From NCBI RefSeq assembly GCF_005843985.1, contig NZ_CP040463.1:1290001-1354000 (forward strand): DNA of 64,000 nucleotides, in the 5' to 3' direction. The stretch comes from Caminibacter mediatlanticus TB-2. GTDB taxonomy: Bacteria > Campylobacterota > Campylobacteria > Campylobacterales > Nautiliaceae. The notes beneath the pieces are model-generated. The model had not been told where the DNA came from, searched no databases, and saw only the letters and a list, made by a program, of their open reading frames with translations. Of this stretch, positions 1-9,056 are shown piece by piece; the stretch's first letter is position 1, and every line of letters starts with the position of its first letter. Made by a program: the position numbers and the translations under genes.

Positions 1-818
1 TTACTTATTATGCCCTAAAACCAGATATTAAAGTTATCGCTCCTTGGAGAGAGTGGGATTTAAATAGCCGAGAAAAATTACTTGCTTATGCCCAAAAACA
101 TGGAATTCCAATTCAAAAACATGGAAAAAAATCTCCTTACTCAATGGATGCTAATTTGCTTCATATCTCATATGAAGGAGGCATTTTAGAAGATCCTTGG
201 GCAGAGCCAGAAGAAGATATGTGGAGATGGACAGTTTCTCCTGAAAAAGCACCAAATACACCAGAATATATTGAAATAGAATTTAAAAATGGAGATGCAA
301 TCGCTATTAATGGCAAAAAAATGACACCTGCTCAAATTCTTGAAACACTTAATGAATATGGTAAAAAACATGGAATTGGAAGAGTTGATATTGTTGAGAA
401 TAGATTTGTTGGAATGAAAAGTAGAGGATGTTATGAAACACCAGGAGGAACAATACTTCTAAAAGCTCATAGAGCAATTGAGAGCATTACACTTGATAGA
501 GGAGAAGCTCATTTAAAAGATGAAATAATGCCAAAATATGCTGAGCTAATTTATAATGGATTTTGGTTTGCACCTGAGAGAGTTGCACTTCAAGAGCTTA
601 TAAATAAAACTCAAAAAAATGTGGAAGGGACAGTTAGACTTAAATTATATAAAGGTAATGTAAGTGTTGTTGGAAGAAAATCTCCAAAATCACTATTTAG
701 TCCTGAGTTTGCTACATTTGAAGAAGATAGCGTTTATAATCAAAAAGATGCAGAAGGATTTATTAAACTTAATGCTCTAAGATTTATTATTGAAGGATAT
801 ATAGGAAATAAAAAATGA
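1..818 (+). CDS. argG: argininosuccinate synthase, C-terminal part (5' end outside window)
   Basis: The reading frame is open from base 3 and the true start lies upstream of the window. The enzyme joins citrulline and aspartate with ATP in the cytoplasm, the penultimate step of arginine synthesis. Family-typical segments are visible: [28 protein letters not shown] and the citrulline/aspartate-binding stretch ending [17 protein letters not shown], then ETPGGTIL. About 271 residues are present, roughly the last two thirds of a protein that is usually near 400 residues. The stop overlaps the start of the next gene (ATGA), so the two are probably translated together. Confidence 0.97.
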   Translation, partial: TYYALKPDIKVIAPWREWDLNSREKLLAYAQKHGIPIQKHGKKSPYSMDANLLHISYEGGILEDPWAEPEEDMWRWTVSPEKAPNTPEYIEIEFKNGDAIAINGKKMTPAQILETLNEYGKKHGIGRVDIVENRFVGMKSRGCYETPGGTILLKAHRAIESITLDRGEAHLKDEIMPKYAELIYNGFWFAPERVALQELINKTQKNVEGTVRLKLYKGNVSVVGRKSPKSLFSPEFATFEEDSVYNQKDAEGFIKLNALRFIIEGYIGNKK

Positions 819-2029
819 TAGAAAACATAATTGCAATAATTTCAACCTTATTTTTTAGTATTATTCTTTTTCATGATAAAATAGATAATTCTCCTTTGTG
901 GAGAGCTACTGCTATTCCTCTTGCTTCAATTATTGGAAGCGGATTTTTAGTAGTGGCTCCACTTTTATATTTTGAAGTTGGAAGTTATTCTCCTTTTGCT
1001 ATGGCTTTTTTAGTTATTTTAGCTTATATGATTGGAAGTGCGATAAGATATAATATTTTAGAAGTCGAAGATAGATTAAAAAATAACTCCTTAAATAAAA
1101 TTTCTCTTACTTTTGAAAGACTCTCAGATATTGCTCTTGCATTTGCATATGTAGTAAGTGTTACATATTATTTATCACTTTTTGGTGATTTTTCACTAAG
1201 AGGTATTCATATTGTAAATGAAACACTATCTAAAATAATAGCCACTTCTTTAATTATTTTTATTGCTTTTTATGGAGCACATAGGAAATTTAATTTCTTA
1301 GCAAAATTTGAGAGTTTAAAACTTGCAATAATTTTAGGATTTTTAGTAACTTTAATCTTTGGAAATATAAAAGCTTATTATGAAGGCATATGGCATTTAC
1401 CTGAATATAAAAACTTTTCAACTCATTCATTAATGGTAGTCCTTGGAATGTTAATTGTAGTTCAAGGATTTGAAACAAGTAGATATTTAGGAGATAAGTT
1501 TGATAAAGTCCTTAGAGTAAAATCAATGAAACTTGCTCAAATTATTTCAGGAAGTATTTATATTACTTATATCTTTTTAATGCTTTATTTTTTTGCCAAA
1601 TATCCTTTGCCAAAACAAGGTCTTGATAGTGCAATAATAACATTTTCTAAACATATAGCAACTATTTTGCCACTACTTCTTTTAAGTTTATCTTTAATTG
1701 CTCAATTTGATGCAGCAGTGGCTGATGCACAAGGTGGAAATGGATTATTTAAAGAACTTATTGAAAAATATATACCAAAATTTAAATTTAAAGATATTGG
1801 ATATATAATAATTGCAACTTTTGGATTATTTATAATATGGACTTCAAATATTTATGAAATAATAACTTATGCTTCAAAAGCTTTTGCAATTTATTATTTT
1901 TTACAAACTATGGTAGCAAGTTTTACTGCTTTAAAACATAATAAAGATTATCTTAAATTTATCTATTTTTCATTTGTTGGAAGTATTGCTTTAAGTGTTG
2001 TTATTTTTGGAGTCCCTGCAAGTGGTTAG
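815..2029 (+). CDS. APC-like amino acid permease, multi-pass membrane protein
   Basis: A 404-residue, very hydrophobic protein with about eleven predicted membrane helices. An early glycine-rich helix ([21 protein letters not shown]) resembles the GSGI-type first helix of APC-superfamily transporters. The start ATG overlaps the argG stop by four bases, so it is coupled to arginine synthesis and could move a related amino acid, but the substrate cannot be read from sequence. No soluble domains are seen. The family assignment is from the overall look and the early glycine helix only. Confidence 0.6.
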   Translation: MIENIIAIISTLFFSIILFHDKIDNSPLWRATAIPLASIIGSGFLVVAPLLYFEVGSYSPFAMAFLVILAYMIGSAIRYNILEVEDRLKNNSLNKISLTFERLSDIALAFAYVVSVTYYLSLFGDFSLRGIHIVNETLSKIIATSLIIFIAFYGAHRKFNFLAKFESLKLAIILGFLVTLIFGNIKAYYEGIWHLPEYKNFSTHSLMVVLGMLIVVQGFETSRYLGDKFDKVLRVKSMKLAQIISGSIYITYIFLMLYFFAKYPLPKQGLDSAIITFSKHIATILPLLLLSLSLIAQFDAAVADAQGGNGLFKELIEKYIPKFKFKDIGYIIIATFGLFIIWTSNIYEIITYASKAFAIYYFLQTMVASFTALKHNKDYLKFIYFSFVGSIALSVVIFGVPASG

Positions 2030-2043
2030 GCTAAACCTTAGCC
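2029..2043. terminator. short hairpin between convergent genes
   Basis: GGCTAA-ACC-TTAGCC forms a perfect 6-bp stem with a 3-base loop just at the permease stop codon. No T-run follows on either strand, so it is a weak terminator candidate. It lies between two convergent genes. Confidence 0.35.
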
Positions 2044-2056
2044 CTAATTAAAACCC

Positions 2057-2509
2057 TCAGCCTCCTCCACAACTCATAAGAAACTGCGTTAATTCATCAT
2101 CTTCATTTAAATCTTTATCTCCATTTAAAACTAACACATTTCCATTATGAATAAGAGTAATTTTAAACTCTATATCTTCTTTTAGTGAATTAGTAGTTGA
2201 GCAATATTTTTTAAGCGAACTTCTTACAAAATTCATTACTTCCTCATCAGTAGCATCAGAATAGATATGATAAGTTAATGAAATTTTTGTAAAAATTCTT
2301 GGATACTCTTCTCTTCTATCATATTCTACTTCTAATTCAAAATCACTTAGTTTATCTTTTAAAAAATCGACTATATCATAAGCAGTGCATCCTGCCATAC
2401 CTGTTATAAAAAGCTCAATTGGAGAATATTCTTTTGGATTTATAGTAATTTTACTTTTTTCATTTTCAGCTTCAAAAATAAAATTACCCTTATGTTTAAT
2501 TGTAATCAT
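2057..2509 (-). CDS. OsmC family peroxiredoxin-like protein
   Basis: A 150-residue cytoplasmic protein of the OsmC/Ohr fold. The two redox cysteines expected in this family are present, in GMAGCTAYDIVDFL (about residue 41) and KKYCSTTNSL (about residue 103). Members reduce organic hydroperoxides with thiols. The C-terminus ends in SCGGG, an extra exposed cysteine beyond the usual OsmC core. The ATG at 2509 is preceded by AAGGAG. It is followed by an independent-looking phosphoribosyltransferase gene in the same direction. Confidence 0.88.
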   Translation of the reverse strand: MITIKHKGNFIFEAENEKSKITINPKEYSPIELFITGMAGCTAYDIVDFLKDKLSDFELEVEYDRREEYPRIFTKISLTYHIYSDATDEEVMNFVRSSLKKYCSTTNSLKEDIEFKITLIHNGNVLVLNGDKDLNEDDELTQFLMSCGGG

Positions 2510-2556
2510 TAAACTCCTTTTTGGTGCTATACTATCGAAAAATAGTGAAAAATAAA

Positions 2557-3216
2557 TTAATTTATATCTTTTAATAACTCTTTTACTTCTTCATCACTTA
2601 ATTGATGAAAATCTTTATACCATTGTCCTACACTCATAAACATAGGTGGTGTATGTAATATTTCTAAATGATGGGAAACACTTTTTAACATATTTAAAAT
2701 ACTCTCATCCATTGGTCCAACAGGTGAAGCTATTATAATACTTCTTGGATGTTCTCTTACTACACTTTGAGCGGCAAGATACATACTTGCCCCGGTTGCA
2801 ATACCATCATCAACTATAATTACATCTTTACCTTCAAGAGGAATTGGCTTAATTTTATAAATTCCTCTTTTTTTTGCCATATCATTTATTTTTTCTATTG
2901 CTTTTTGTCTAATATACTCTTCATCAACATTAACTCCAAGAAGTGCTAATTTCTCAATAGCATCTTTATTAATAAAAACTTGGCCACTCTCACTTACACT
3001 TCCTATTGCAGTCTCTTCACTTAAAGGAGAAGGTATTTTTTTAACAAACAGTAAATCAAGTGGTGCATTAAGCGCTTTTGCAATCTCTACACCAACAGGC
3101 ACTCCGCCTCTTGGCAAGGCTAAAACAACAGGGTCTTTAATTTTTCCTTCTTCTTGTAACTTTTTAAGTCTTTTAGCAAGTAATTTACCTGCTTCAAATC
3201 TATCTTTAAAAATCAT
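2557..3216 (-). CDS. phosphoribosyltransferase (type I PRTase fold)
   Basis: A 219-residue protein with the PRPP-binding signature VIIVDDGIATGAS near residue 131, preceded by VALPRGGVPVGVEIAKALNAPLDLLFVKKI, typical of free-standing predicted phosphoribosyltransferases found with dienelactone-hydrolase or stress genes. The base it acts on is unknown. An AAGG ribosome site precedes the ATG. It shares an intergenic region with the divergent gene at 3318. Confidence 0.85.
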   Translation of the reverse strand: MIFKDRFEAGKLLAKRLKKLQEEGKIKDPVVLALPRGGVPVGVEIAKALNAPLDLLFVKKIPSPLSEETAIGSVSESGQVFINKDAIEKLALLGVNVDEEYIRQKAIEKINDMAKKRGIYKIKPIPLEGKDVIIVDDGIATGASMYLAAQSVVREHPRSIIIASPVGPMDESILNMLKSVSHHLEILHTPPMFMSVGQWYKDFHQLSDEEVKELLKDIN

Positions 3217-3247
3217 TTTTAGCCTTTTTATTTAAATTATATCAAAT

Positions 3248-3276
3248 TTGTTAAATTAATCTTTTTGTATTATAAT
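3248..3276 (+). promoter_or_regulatory. sigma70-type promoter for the hydroxylase gene
   Basis: TTGTTA (3248-3253), 17-base spacer, TATAAT (3271-3276). It lies 42 bases upstream of the start at 3318, which is preceded by GGGAGGGG. Confidence 0.55.
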
Positions 3277-3317
3277 TCCAAATTATAGAAACTATAATTT
3301 ATAAATGGGAGGGGATT

Positions 3318-3950
3318 ATGAAAGAAATCCTATTAAAAATCACATCAAGCAAAATAAATTATTATTTAAGTTTATTAACAGATTTATTAACAGCAGTTAT
3401 TTTTCTAAGTTTAAGTTTATATTATTCAAAAGATATTTTTGCAAGTTTAGCTTTATTTGTAGTAGGTGTAATATTTTTTACATTTTTAGAATATGCTGTT
3501 CATGCTTGGCTTTTTCATAAAAATCACCCACTAAAAATTTTTATTGAAGGACATGCAAATCATCATAGAAATCCTTTTAGTTATGATGCAATGCCATTTT
3601 TTATGTCATTATTAATTGCATCAGTTTTTGCATATTTACTTCATTTTATAATGCCATTGCCTGATGCATTAGCAATAGTTGGAGGAATGACACTTGGATA
3701 TTTTAATTATGGAATAATGCATCATATCATGCATAGAGTTGAATTTAAAGATGGCTATTGGAGATATATGCAAGAATTTCACTTTGTCCATCACAAAAAA
3801 CCAAAAATGAACCACGGAGTAACAACTGATATCTGGGATAGAGTATTTGGTACATATTATGTTTGGAGTGAAGAAGATTTAAAAGGAATTGAAAAATTAA
3901 AAAGAGTTGATGAAAAAAGACCTCTAAAAGCTATTTTTGATTTAATATAA
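3318..3950 (+). CDS. fatty acid hydroxylase/sterol desaturase family membrane protein
   Basis: A 210-residue integral membrane di-iron protein. Histidine clusters of the family are visible in order: HAWLFHKNHP, EGHANHHRNP, MHHIMHRVEF and EFHFVHHKKPKMNHG. The layout (two N-terminal helices, histidine box, two more helices, histidine boxes) and length match small FA2H-like fatty acid hydroxylases that act on membrane lipids. The start at 3318 has a GGGAGG ribosome site. Its last 20 bases overlap the end of the convergent reverse gyrase gene. The lipid substrate is not deducible. Confidence 0.82.
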   Translation: MKEILLKITSSKINYYLSLLTDLLTAVIFLSLSLYYSKDIFASLALFVVGVIFFTFLEYAVHAWLFHKNHPLKIFIEGHANHHRNPFSYDAMPFFMSLLIASVFAYLLHFIMPLPDALAIVGGMTLGYFNYGIMHHIMHRVEFKDGYWRYMQEFHFVHHKKPKMNHGVTTDIWDRVFGTYYVWSEEDLKGIEKLKRVDEKRPLKAIFDLI

Positions 3951-6900
3951 CTTTTTGATAAAGCTCTTCTAAAATAATTTTATAATTAACTTCTCCTTGT
4001 TCAACTTTATCCATAATCTCTTCTAAAAATGCAGTATATTCTTCATCTAAAAACTCTTTATATTCACTATTAAATACTCTATCAATTACCTTAAATCCAA
4101 GTTTTGTAGCAAAAAGATATCCATTTTTTTCAACTATATATTTTCTATCAAGTAACTTTTCAATAGTAATCGCATAAGTTGAAGGTCTTCCTATTCCTTT
4201 TTGCTTCATAAGTTCAATTATATCTGCATAAGTATATGGAGGATATTTGGATTTTTGAAGTTTTAGTTTTTCTATTTTCTTTTTGCCTTCATTTACATTA
4301 TACACCTTAATAGGATAAATCAAATTAAAACCATCTTCAATAATTTTAGTAATAAACTCTTCATTTTTACCTAAAATATCATAAGTTTCTTTTAAAACTT
4401 TTGCTTCTTTCATTTGAGAGGCTATAAACTTTCTAAAAATTAAATCATACAATTTTATATGCTCATTATTTAATTCTAAATTTTTAAACGCAATAAAACT
4501 TCTTAAATCTTCACTATCTATTGAAGAAGTAGGTCTTATTGCTTCATGTGCACCCCCTTCTTCAAAACTTCTAAGTTTTATAAACTCTTCACCAAAATTT
4601 TCTTTTATATACTCTTTTGCAATACTCATACCAAGAGATGAAATTCTATGAGAATCAGTTCTATGATATGTTATAAGCCCATTTTCAAATAACTCTTGTG
4701 CAAGTTGCATTGTCTTTTGAGGAGAAAATCTAAGTTTTATTGAGGCTTCTTTTAATAATTCTGAGGTATTAAAAGGTTTTTCTAATAGAGATTCTTCTTT
4801 TGAAGAAATTTTTTTAATTTCAATATATTCTCCTAAACTATTATAAAAATTCTCAGCCTCTTTTTTATCTTCAAACTCAAAATCGACTTTTATCTCATCA
4901 AAAATAATTCTGACTATATAAATCTTTTCTTTTAATTTTGATGTCCTCTCACAAATCCACTTTAAAACAGGAGTTTGAACTCTTCCTGCTGATAAATGAG
5001 CATTTTTTAGAAGTTTTTGTAAATATAAAGAAACCTTAAAACCAATCCACCTATCTGCAATTCTTCTAACAAATTGAGAAGCAACTAAATTTAAATCAAC
5101 TTCTCTTGGATTTTTTATAGCATCTTCAAAAGCATATTTAGTAATTTCGTGAAACTCAGCCCTTTTTATATTTAAATTAAATGGTTTATTATTCAAAGTT
5201 AAATCAAACGCAATTTTTTCACCTTCTCTATCTGGGTCAGTTGCGATATAAACTTCTTCTACTTCACTTGATGTTAAATTTAATGCTTTTAAAATATTGT
5301 CTTTTTCACCTAAAACTTTAAAAATTGGAATATACTTTTTAATAACTCCAAAATCTCCTTCATCTTCTACTAAATCAAAATCGTGCCCTACACTTGCTGC
5401 AATAACTAAATTTCTATCTTCAAGTAATATCTCATATACACTAACTCCATTTATAATTCTTCTTGATGGTTTTCCAAAAAAACTGCTAATTGTTTTTGCT
5501 TTTGTTGGAGATTCTACTACTACAAATGAAGTTTTAAGTTTTATCTCTTTTTTTATTTTTCTACTCTCCTCAACTTCTTCTAAAATCTCTTCTAAATTAA
5601 CCTCATCTACTCTTTTAAACTGAGCTTCACTAAACCATTTAAGTTTTTTTTGTAAAGAAAAAAATGCTTTTTTATTATCTACTAAAACTAAACTTAGCCC
5701 TTTTGTTAAATGCCCATTAAAAAATCTACTACTTCTTCCACTTGCTTGAATATACCCTGTAATATCAGCTGTAATTATTTTTTCTCCATCAAAACTAATT
5801 TCAGGAGAATTTTTAATCTCATTTTCGTATTTTTTAATAAGAATTTTAATTTTTGTAGAGATTAATCTAAGTTTTTCTTCTATTTTTGGATGTAAAATAG
5901 TATAAAAAACATACTTTTTCATAAAATTTATATAATTTTGAAATTCTATTGCTTCTTTTTTATCTAAAAGATTGTTTTTCATTAAATAAGGAAAAACACT
6001 AAGTAAAATTAAATATAAACTCCTAAAATTATCCTCATTTAGATTAAATTCCATTTTAGGGACGCCTACAAAAAGAGTATATCTAATAGCTTGTGGCAAA
6101 TCAATTCCTCTTGCAAGAGGATTTCTATAACTTGCAAAACCTACAAAATAACACTCTCCTTTTTTAAACTCATCAATATGGTCGTTAAACTCTTCATAAG
6201 AATAAGCTTTTATTCCTTTATTATTTAAAAATTCTAAATACTCATAAAGTTTTTCTTTTGTTTCATTTCCAGGTAAAAATAAAAGCCCACCAATTCCTAA
6301 TTTTTTTATCCACTCGATAGATAATTCCCAAGAAAATTTTTCATCAAATAAGTCTTCAATATTTCTTAAAGTTAAATTTGGCCTACTAACTTCAAAACCA
6401 AGAAGATATTTAAAAAGTAAAATTCTTTTTGATTTTGGATTTGCAGTGGCTGATGAAACTATTAAATTTCCTCTTTTTTTCTTCGCAATTTCACTAATTT
6501 TTTCATACTCTTTTTTATTAATTAACTCCATTGCTTTTTGCAAATCTTCTTCATTAAATCCAAGCAAACCTAAAATATCATCTATCTTTTTCCCACTTTT
6601 TAAAATAGAATCAACATCATCAACAAAAACTAAATCAAAATTTTTATTAATTAATTTTTTATTTTTATATAAAAATTGTGTTGTAGTTATCAAAATATTA
6701 TATTCACCATTTTTTATTTTCTCTTTTTCATTTTTTTTACCAGTATAAGCTAAAACCTCTATTCCCCATAACTTAAATCTCTCAATAGCTTGGCTTACAA
6801 GAAGTTTTGTTGGAAAAATAATATAAGAATTATTAACAAAAGCTGAGAGCAAAAGTCCAAATGTTGTTTTTCCAATTCCTGTTGGGGCAAGAAGAGAAAA

Positions 6901-7164
6901 AGAGTTATCTAAAAAATACCTCTTAGCCCACATTTTTTGAATAGAATTTAAAGTACTACCTGTTTTTTCTTTAAAGAAATTATTAAATTCTTCTAATTTC
7001 TTATTAGCTTCACAAAATTTTTTAAAATTTAATAACTCATTACAGTTCTCTAAATTTTCAATCTCTTGCATACATTTATCGCAAAACTCCCCTCTACTTA
7101 ATCTAAGTGATGTTATATCACCAAGACATCTTACGCATCTATTTTTATAAATTGCTTCAAGCAT
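3931..7164 (-). CDS. rgy: reverse gyrase
   Basis: A 1077-residue ATP-dependent positive-supercoiling enzyme, a hallmark of thermophiles. Order: N-terminal zinc finger (C10, C13, C28, C31); helicase half with Walker A APTGIGKTTF near residue 94 and the reverse-gyrase form of the Walker B box, FVDDVDS; then a type IA topoisomerase half starting at FVVVESPTKAKTI near residue 546, Toprim motif ATDPDREGE near 639 and catalytic tyrosine in LITYHRTDS near 832. All key motifs are intact. Length is a little short of archaeal enzymes (about 1100-1250), and no second zinc finger is obvious. It is the strongest sign that the host grows hot. Confidence 0.98.
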   Translation of the reverse strand: MLEAIYKNRCVRCLGDITSLRLSRGEFCDKCMQEIENLENCNELLNFKKFCEANKKLEEFNNFFKEKTGSTLNSIQKMWAKRYFLDNSFSLLAPTGIGKTTFGLLLSAFVNNSYIIFPTKLLVSQAIERFKLWGIEVLAYTGKKNEKEKIKNGEYNILITTTQFLYKNKKLINKNFDLVFVDDVDSILKSGKKIDDILGLLGFNEEDLQKAMELINKKEYEKISEIAKKKRGNLIVSSATANPKSKRILLFKYLLGFEVSRPNLTLRNIEDLFDEKFSWELSIEWIKKLGIGGLLFLPGNETKEKLYEYLEFLNNKGIKAYSYEEFNDHIDEFKKGECYFVGFASYRNPLARGIDLPQAIRYTLFVGVPKMEFNLNEDNFRSLYLILLSVFPYLMKNNLLDKKEAIEFQNYINFMKKYVFYTILHPKIEEKLRLISTKIKILIKKYENEIKNSPEISFDGEKIITADITGYIQASGRSSRFFNGHLTKGLSLVLVDNKKAFFSLQKKLKWFSEAQFKRVDEVNLEEILEEVEESRKIKKEIKLKTSFVVVESPTKAKTISSFFGKPSRRIINGVSVYEILLEDRNLVIAASVGHDFDLVEDEGDFGVIKKYIPIFKVLGEKDNILKALNLTSSEVEEVYIATDPDREGEKIAFDLTLNNKPFNLNIKRAEFHEITKYAFEDAIKNPREVDLNLVASQFVRRIADRWIGFKVSLYLQKLLKNAHLSAGRVQTPVLKWICERTSKLKEKIYIVRIIFDEIKVDFEFEDKKEAENFYNSLGEYIEIKKISSKEESLLEKPFNTSELLKEASIKLRFSPQKTMQLAQELFENGLITYHRTDSHRISSLGMSIAKEYIKENFGEEFIKLRSFEEGGAHEAIRPTSSIDSEDLRSFIAFKNLELNNEHIKLYDLIFRKFIASQMKEAKVLKETYDILGKNEEFITKIIEDGFNLIYPIKVYNVNEGKKKIEKLKLQKSKYPPYTYADIIELMKQKGIGRPSTYAITIEKLLDRKYIVEKNGYLFATKLGFKVIDRVFNSEYKEFLDEEYTAFLEEIMDKVEQGEVNYKIILEELYQKVILNQK

Positions 7165-7194
7165 TTTACTCCTTAATTTATGAACAACTATTTA

Positions 7195-7236
7195 TTGATT
7201 GTAATCAATGATTAATAACAAAATAATAACTAAAAT
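7195..7236 (+). promoter_or_regulatory. Fnr/Dnr-type operator and promoter of hcp
   Basis: Perfect palindrome TTGATTGTAATCAA (TTGAT-N4-ATCAA) at 7195-7208, then a TAAAAT -10 box at 7231-7236. The centre of the operator is about 41.5 bases upstream of the expected transcription start, the classic class II activator position. The same geometry occurs at 11753. The ribosome site AAAGGAG precedes the hcp ATG. Confidence 0.82.
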
Positions 7237-7263
7237 TCATTAAAACTAAAAAAAGGAGCAAAA

Positions 7264-8691
7264 ATGTTTGGATTATTTGGAAATAAAAACACTACACCTA
7301 AAAAAGAATCTTGTGAGTTACCATTTATTTGTTGGCAATGTGAAATGAGTGCACCTGGTGGATGTGGTAGTCATGGTGAAAGTAAAGGTGTTTGTGGAAA
7401 AGATGCAACAAAAGCAAGACTTCAAGATTTAATGACTTATGGACTAAGGGGTCTATCTGCATATAGAGAACACGCAAGAGAATTAATTGAAAAGTTTGGA
7501 GATAAAGCTGAGTGGAAAACAATGATGGAAATTGATGATGTAACAAGTGAAACTTTATACTTTACTCTTACAAATGTAAACTTTAATTTTGATGAACATA
7601 TAAATCAACTTATGAAAGTTGGAAATGCTGGTGTTAAAGTTATGGACTTACTTGCTAATTTACATACAAAAGCACTTGGAATACCAACTCCTGTGGAAGT
7701 TACTCAAAATAAAGCTGAGGGAAAAGGTATTTTAGTTTCGGGACATAATCTTGATATGCTTGAAAAATTACTAAAAAGAATTGAAGAGAGAGGTCTTAGC
7801 GATAAAATAAATGTATATACTCACTCAGAAATGCTACCAGCTCATGGATATCCTCATTTAAGAAAATATAAAAACCTAAAAGGAAACATTGGTAAAGCAT
7901 GGTATGACCAAACTGATGTATTTAGTAAATGGAATGGTACATGTGTTGTTAATACAAATTGTATTGTCCCACCTGAAAAATCACCAAAAGTTAAAAATTA
8001 TATTGATAGACTTTATACTTATAAAATTGTAGGTATAGAAGGTGCTAAAAAAATAGAAAATGATAATTTTGACCCATTAATTGACCATACACTACAACTT
8101 CCTGATGTAGAAGGATTTGATAGTCATGAAAAAATCTCAACAGGACATCATTATAAAACTGTTCTTGAAGCATATGGTAGTAAAGTTCTTGATGCTATTA
8201 AAGAAGGAAAATTAAAAAGAGTATGGGTAATTGCAGGATGTGATGCGCCAGGTAGAAAAAGAGATTATTTTAGAGAATTAGCTCTTGCAGTTCCAAAAGA
8301 TCATATAATAATTACAAGTAGCTGTGGTAAATTTAGATTTAATGATGTAGATTTTGGAGTAGTACCAGGAACTGATATTCCAAGATATATTGACCTTGGA
8401 CAATGTAACGATAGTAATGGTGCAGTTCATATTGCTCTTGCAGTTGCACAAGCTCTTGGCATAAAAGATGTAAATGAATTACCTGTATCAATTGCTCTTA
8501 TGTGGATGGAACAAAAAGCAATTATTATTTTACTTGCTCTACTTAGTCTTGGTATAAAAGATATCTATATCGGACCAAATGCTCCACAATTTGCAAATGA
8601 AGATATTGTTAATTTCTTAGTTCAAAACTTTAACCTTGGAGTTATTAGTGGAGATATCCATAAAGATTTTGGCAAGGAATTAGCTTCTTGA
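7264..8691 (+). CDS. hcp: hybrid cluster protein (hydroxylamine/NO reductase)
   Basis: A 475-residue cytoplasmic Fe-S protein. The N-terminal cluster motif is CWQCEMSAPGGCG followed by VCGK (four cysteines). Hybrid-cluster ligands appear in order: HSEMLPAHGYPHL, NGTCVVNTNC, IAGCDAPGRKRDYF, TSSCGKFRF, GQCNDSNGA and WMEQKA. It is shorter than the usual 550 residues, as in thermophile-type Hcp. Hcp proteins reduce NO to N2O or hydroxylamine to ammonia. In Nautilia a hydroxylamine-based nitrate assimilation route has been proposed, which would suit its neighbours here. Expression is probably driven by the Fnr-type box upstream. Confidence 0.95.
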   Translation: MFGLFGNKNTTPKKESCELPFICWQCEMSAPGGCGSHGESKGVCGKDATKARLQDLMTYGLRGLSAYREHARELIEKFGDKAEWKTMMEIDDVTSETLYFTLTNVNFNFDEHINQLMKVGNAGVKVMDLLANLHTKALGIPTPVEVTQNKAEGKGILVSGHNLDMLEKLLKRIEERGLSDKINVYTHSEMLPAHGYPHLRKYKNLKGNIGKAWYDQTDVFSKWNGTCVVNTNCIVPPEKSPKVKNYIDRLYTYKIVGIEGAKKIENDNFDPLIDHTLQLPDVEGFDSHEKISTGHHYKTVLEAYGSKVLDAIKEGKLKRVWVIAGCDAPGRKRDYFRELALAVPKDHIIITSSCGKFRFNDVDFGVVPGTDIPRYIDLGQCNDSNGAVHIALAVAQALGIKDVNELPVSIALMWMEQKAIIILLALLSLGIKDIYIGPNAPQFANEDIVNFLVQNFNLGVISGDIHKDFGKELAS

Positions 8692-8714
8692 TTTAAATCA
8701 AGGCTAATTTTTTT
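8679..8714 (+). terminator. hcp terminator hairpin that contains a second Fnr-type box
   Basis: ATTAGC (8679-8684) pairs with GCTAAT (8703-8708), and between them TTGATTT pairs with AAATCAA, with a two-base bulge; seven T follow. The inner part, 8688-8701, is itself a perfect TTGAT-N4-ATCAA operator. A TATAAT box at 8723-8728 sits 35 bases after the operator start, almost the same spacing as in the two neighbouring promoters. The stem includes the hcp stop codon. Confidence 0.65.
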
Positions 8715-8748
8715 CTTTTTATTATAATAAACTAAAAAAAGGGTATTT

Positions 8749-8990
8749 ATGGATATCAAAATGTAGCATTTGAGCCAATGAATGAAGTTCACAAAAACGA
8801 AGTTAAAATTTTAAAAAATTTACTAAAATCACTTGAGACAAATGAAAATATTGAAAAAAATTTTGCATTATTTTTAGAAGATGTAAAAAAATATTTTAAT
8901 GAAGTTTTTATTCCTTGGTTACGCAATCACATCGAAACAATGGATACAGTAACTGCTGGATTTTTTGATATGGTAAAAGCTACTGTTTAA
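8749..8990 (+). pseudogene. decayed bacteriohemerythrin copy
   Basis: The sequence parallels the intact hemerythrin gene at 11813. Its original ATG at 8749 leads into a TAG at 8764 because one G is missing compared with the intact copy (ATGTAGC against ATGGTAGC). Re-entering at the ATG at 8778 gives 70 residues (MNEVHKNEVKIL ... WLRNHIETMDTVTAGFFDMV). About 120 bases for the two central helices are absent, including the HxxxE and HxxxH iron ligands, so no di-iron site can form. Its own operator/promoter and ribosome-site region are retained upstream. Confidence 0.85.
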
Positions 8991-9048
8991 TACTTTTTTT
9001 TCCCCCCTCTTTTTTGATAGTATTTCAATAATATTTGATGAAAAAGGC

Positions 9049-9055
9049 GGGGGGG
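9049..9055 (+). repeat. G7 tract between ribosome site and start codon
   Basis: Seven G lie directly between AAAGG (9043-9047) and the ATG at 9057 of the molybdoenzyme gene; a C6 tract lies 40 bases upstream (9002-9007). Such tracts are rare in this A+T-rich sequence and are a known phase-variation substrate in Campylobacterota. Slippage here would change ribosome-site spacing, not reading frame. Confidence 0.6.
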
Positions 9056-9056
9056 T

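Noticed and set aside
3305-3520. 71-codon frame overlapping the hydroxylase start
   Set aside because: Out-of-frame shadow; the hydroxylase frame has the histidine boxes and the ribosome site.
8778-8990. 70-codon frame as a functional short hemerythrin
   Set aside because: Start is internal to a frameshifted copy and both central iron-ligand motifs are missing.
9014-9028. Fourth Fnr-type box before the molybdoenzyme gene
   Set aside because: TTGAT and TTCAA are separated by five bases with one mismatch; too weak compared with the three perfect boxes.
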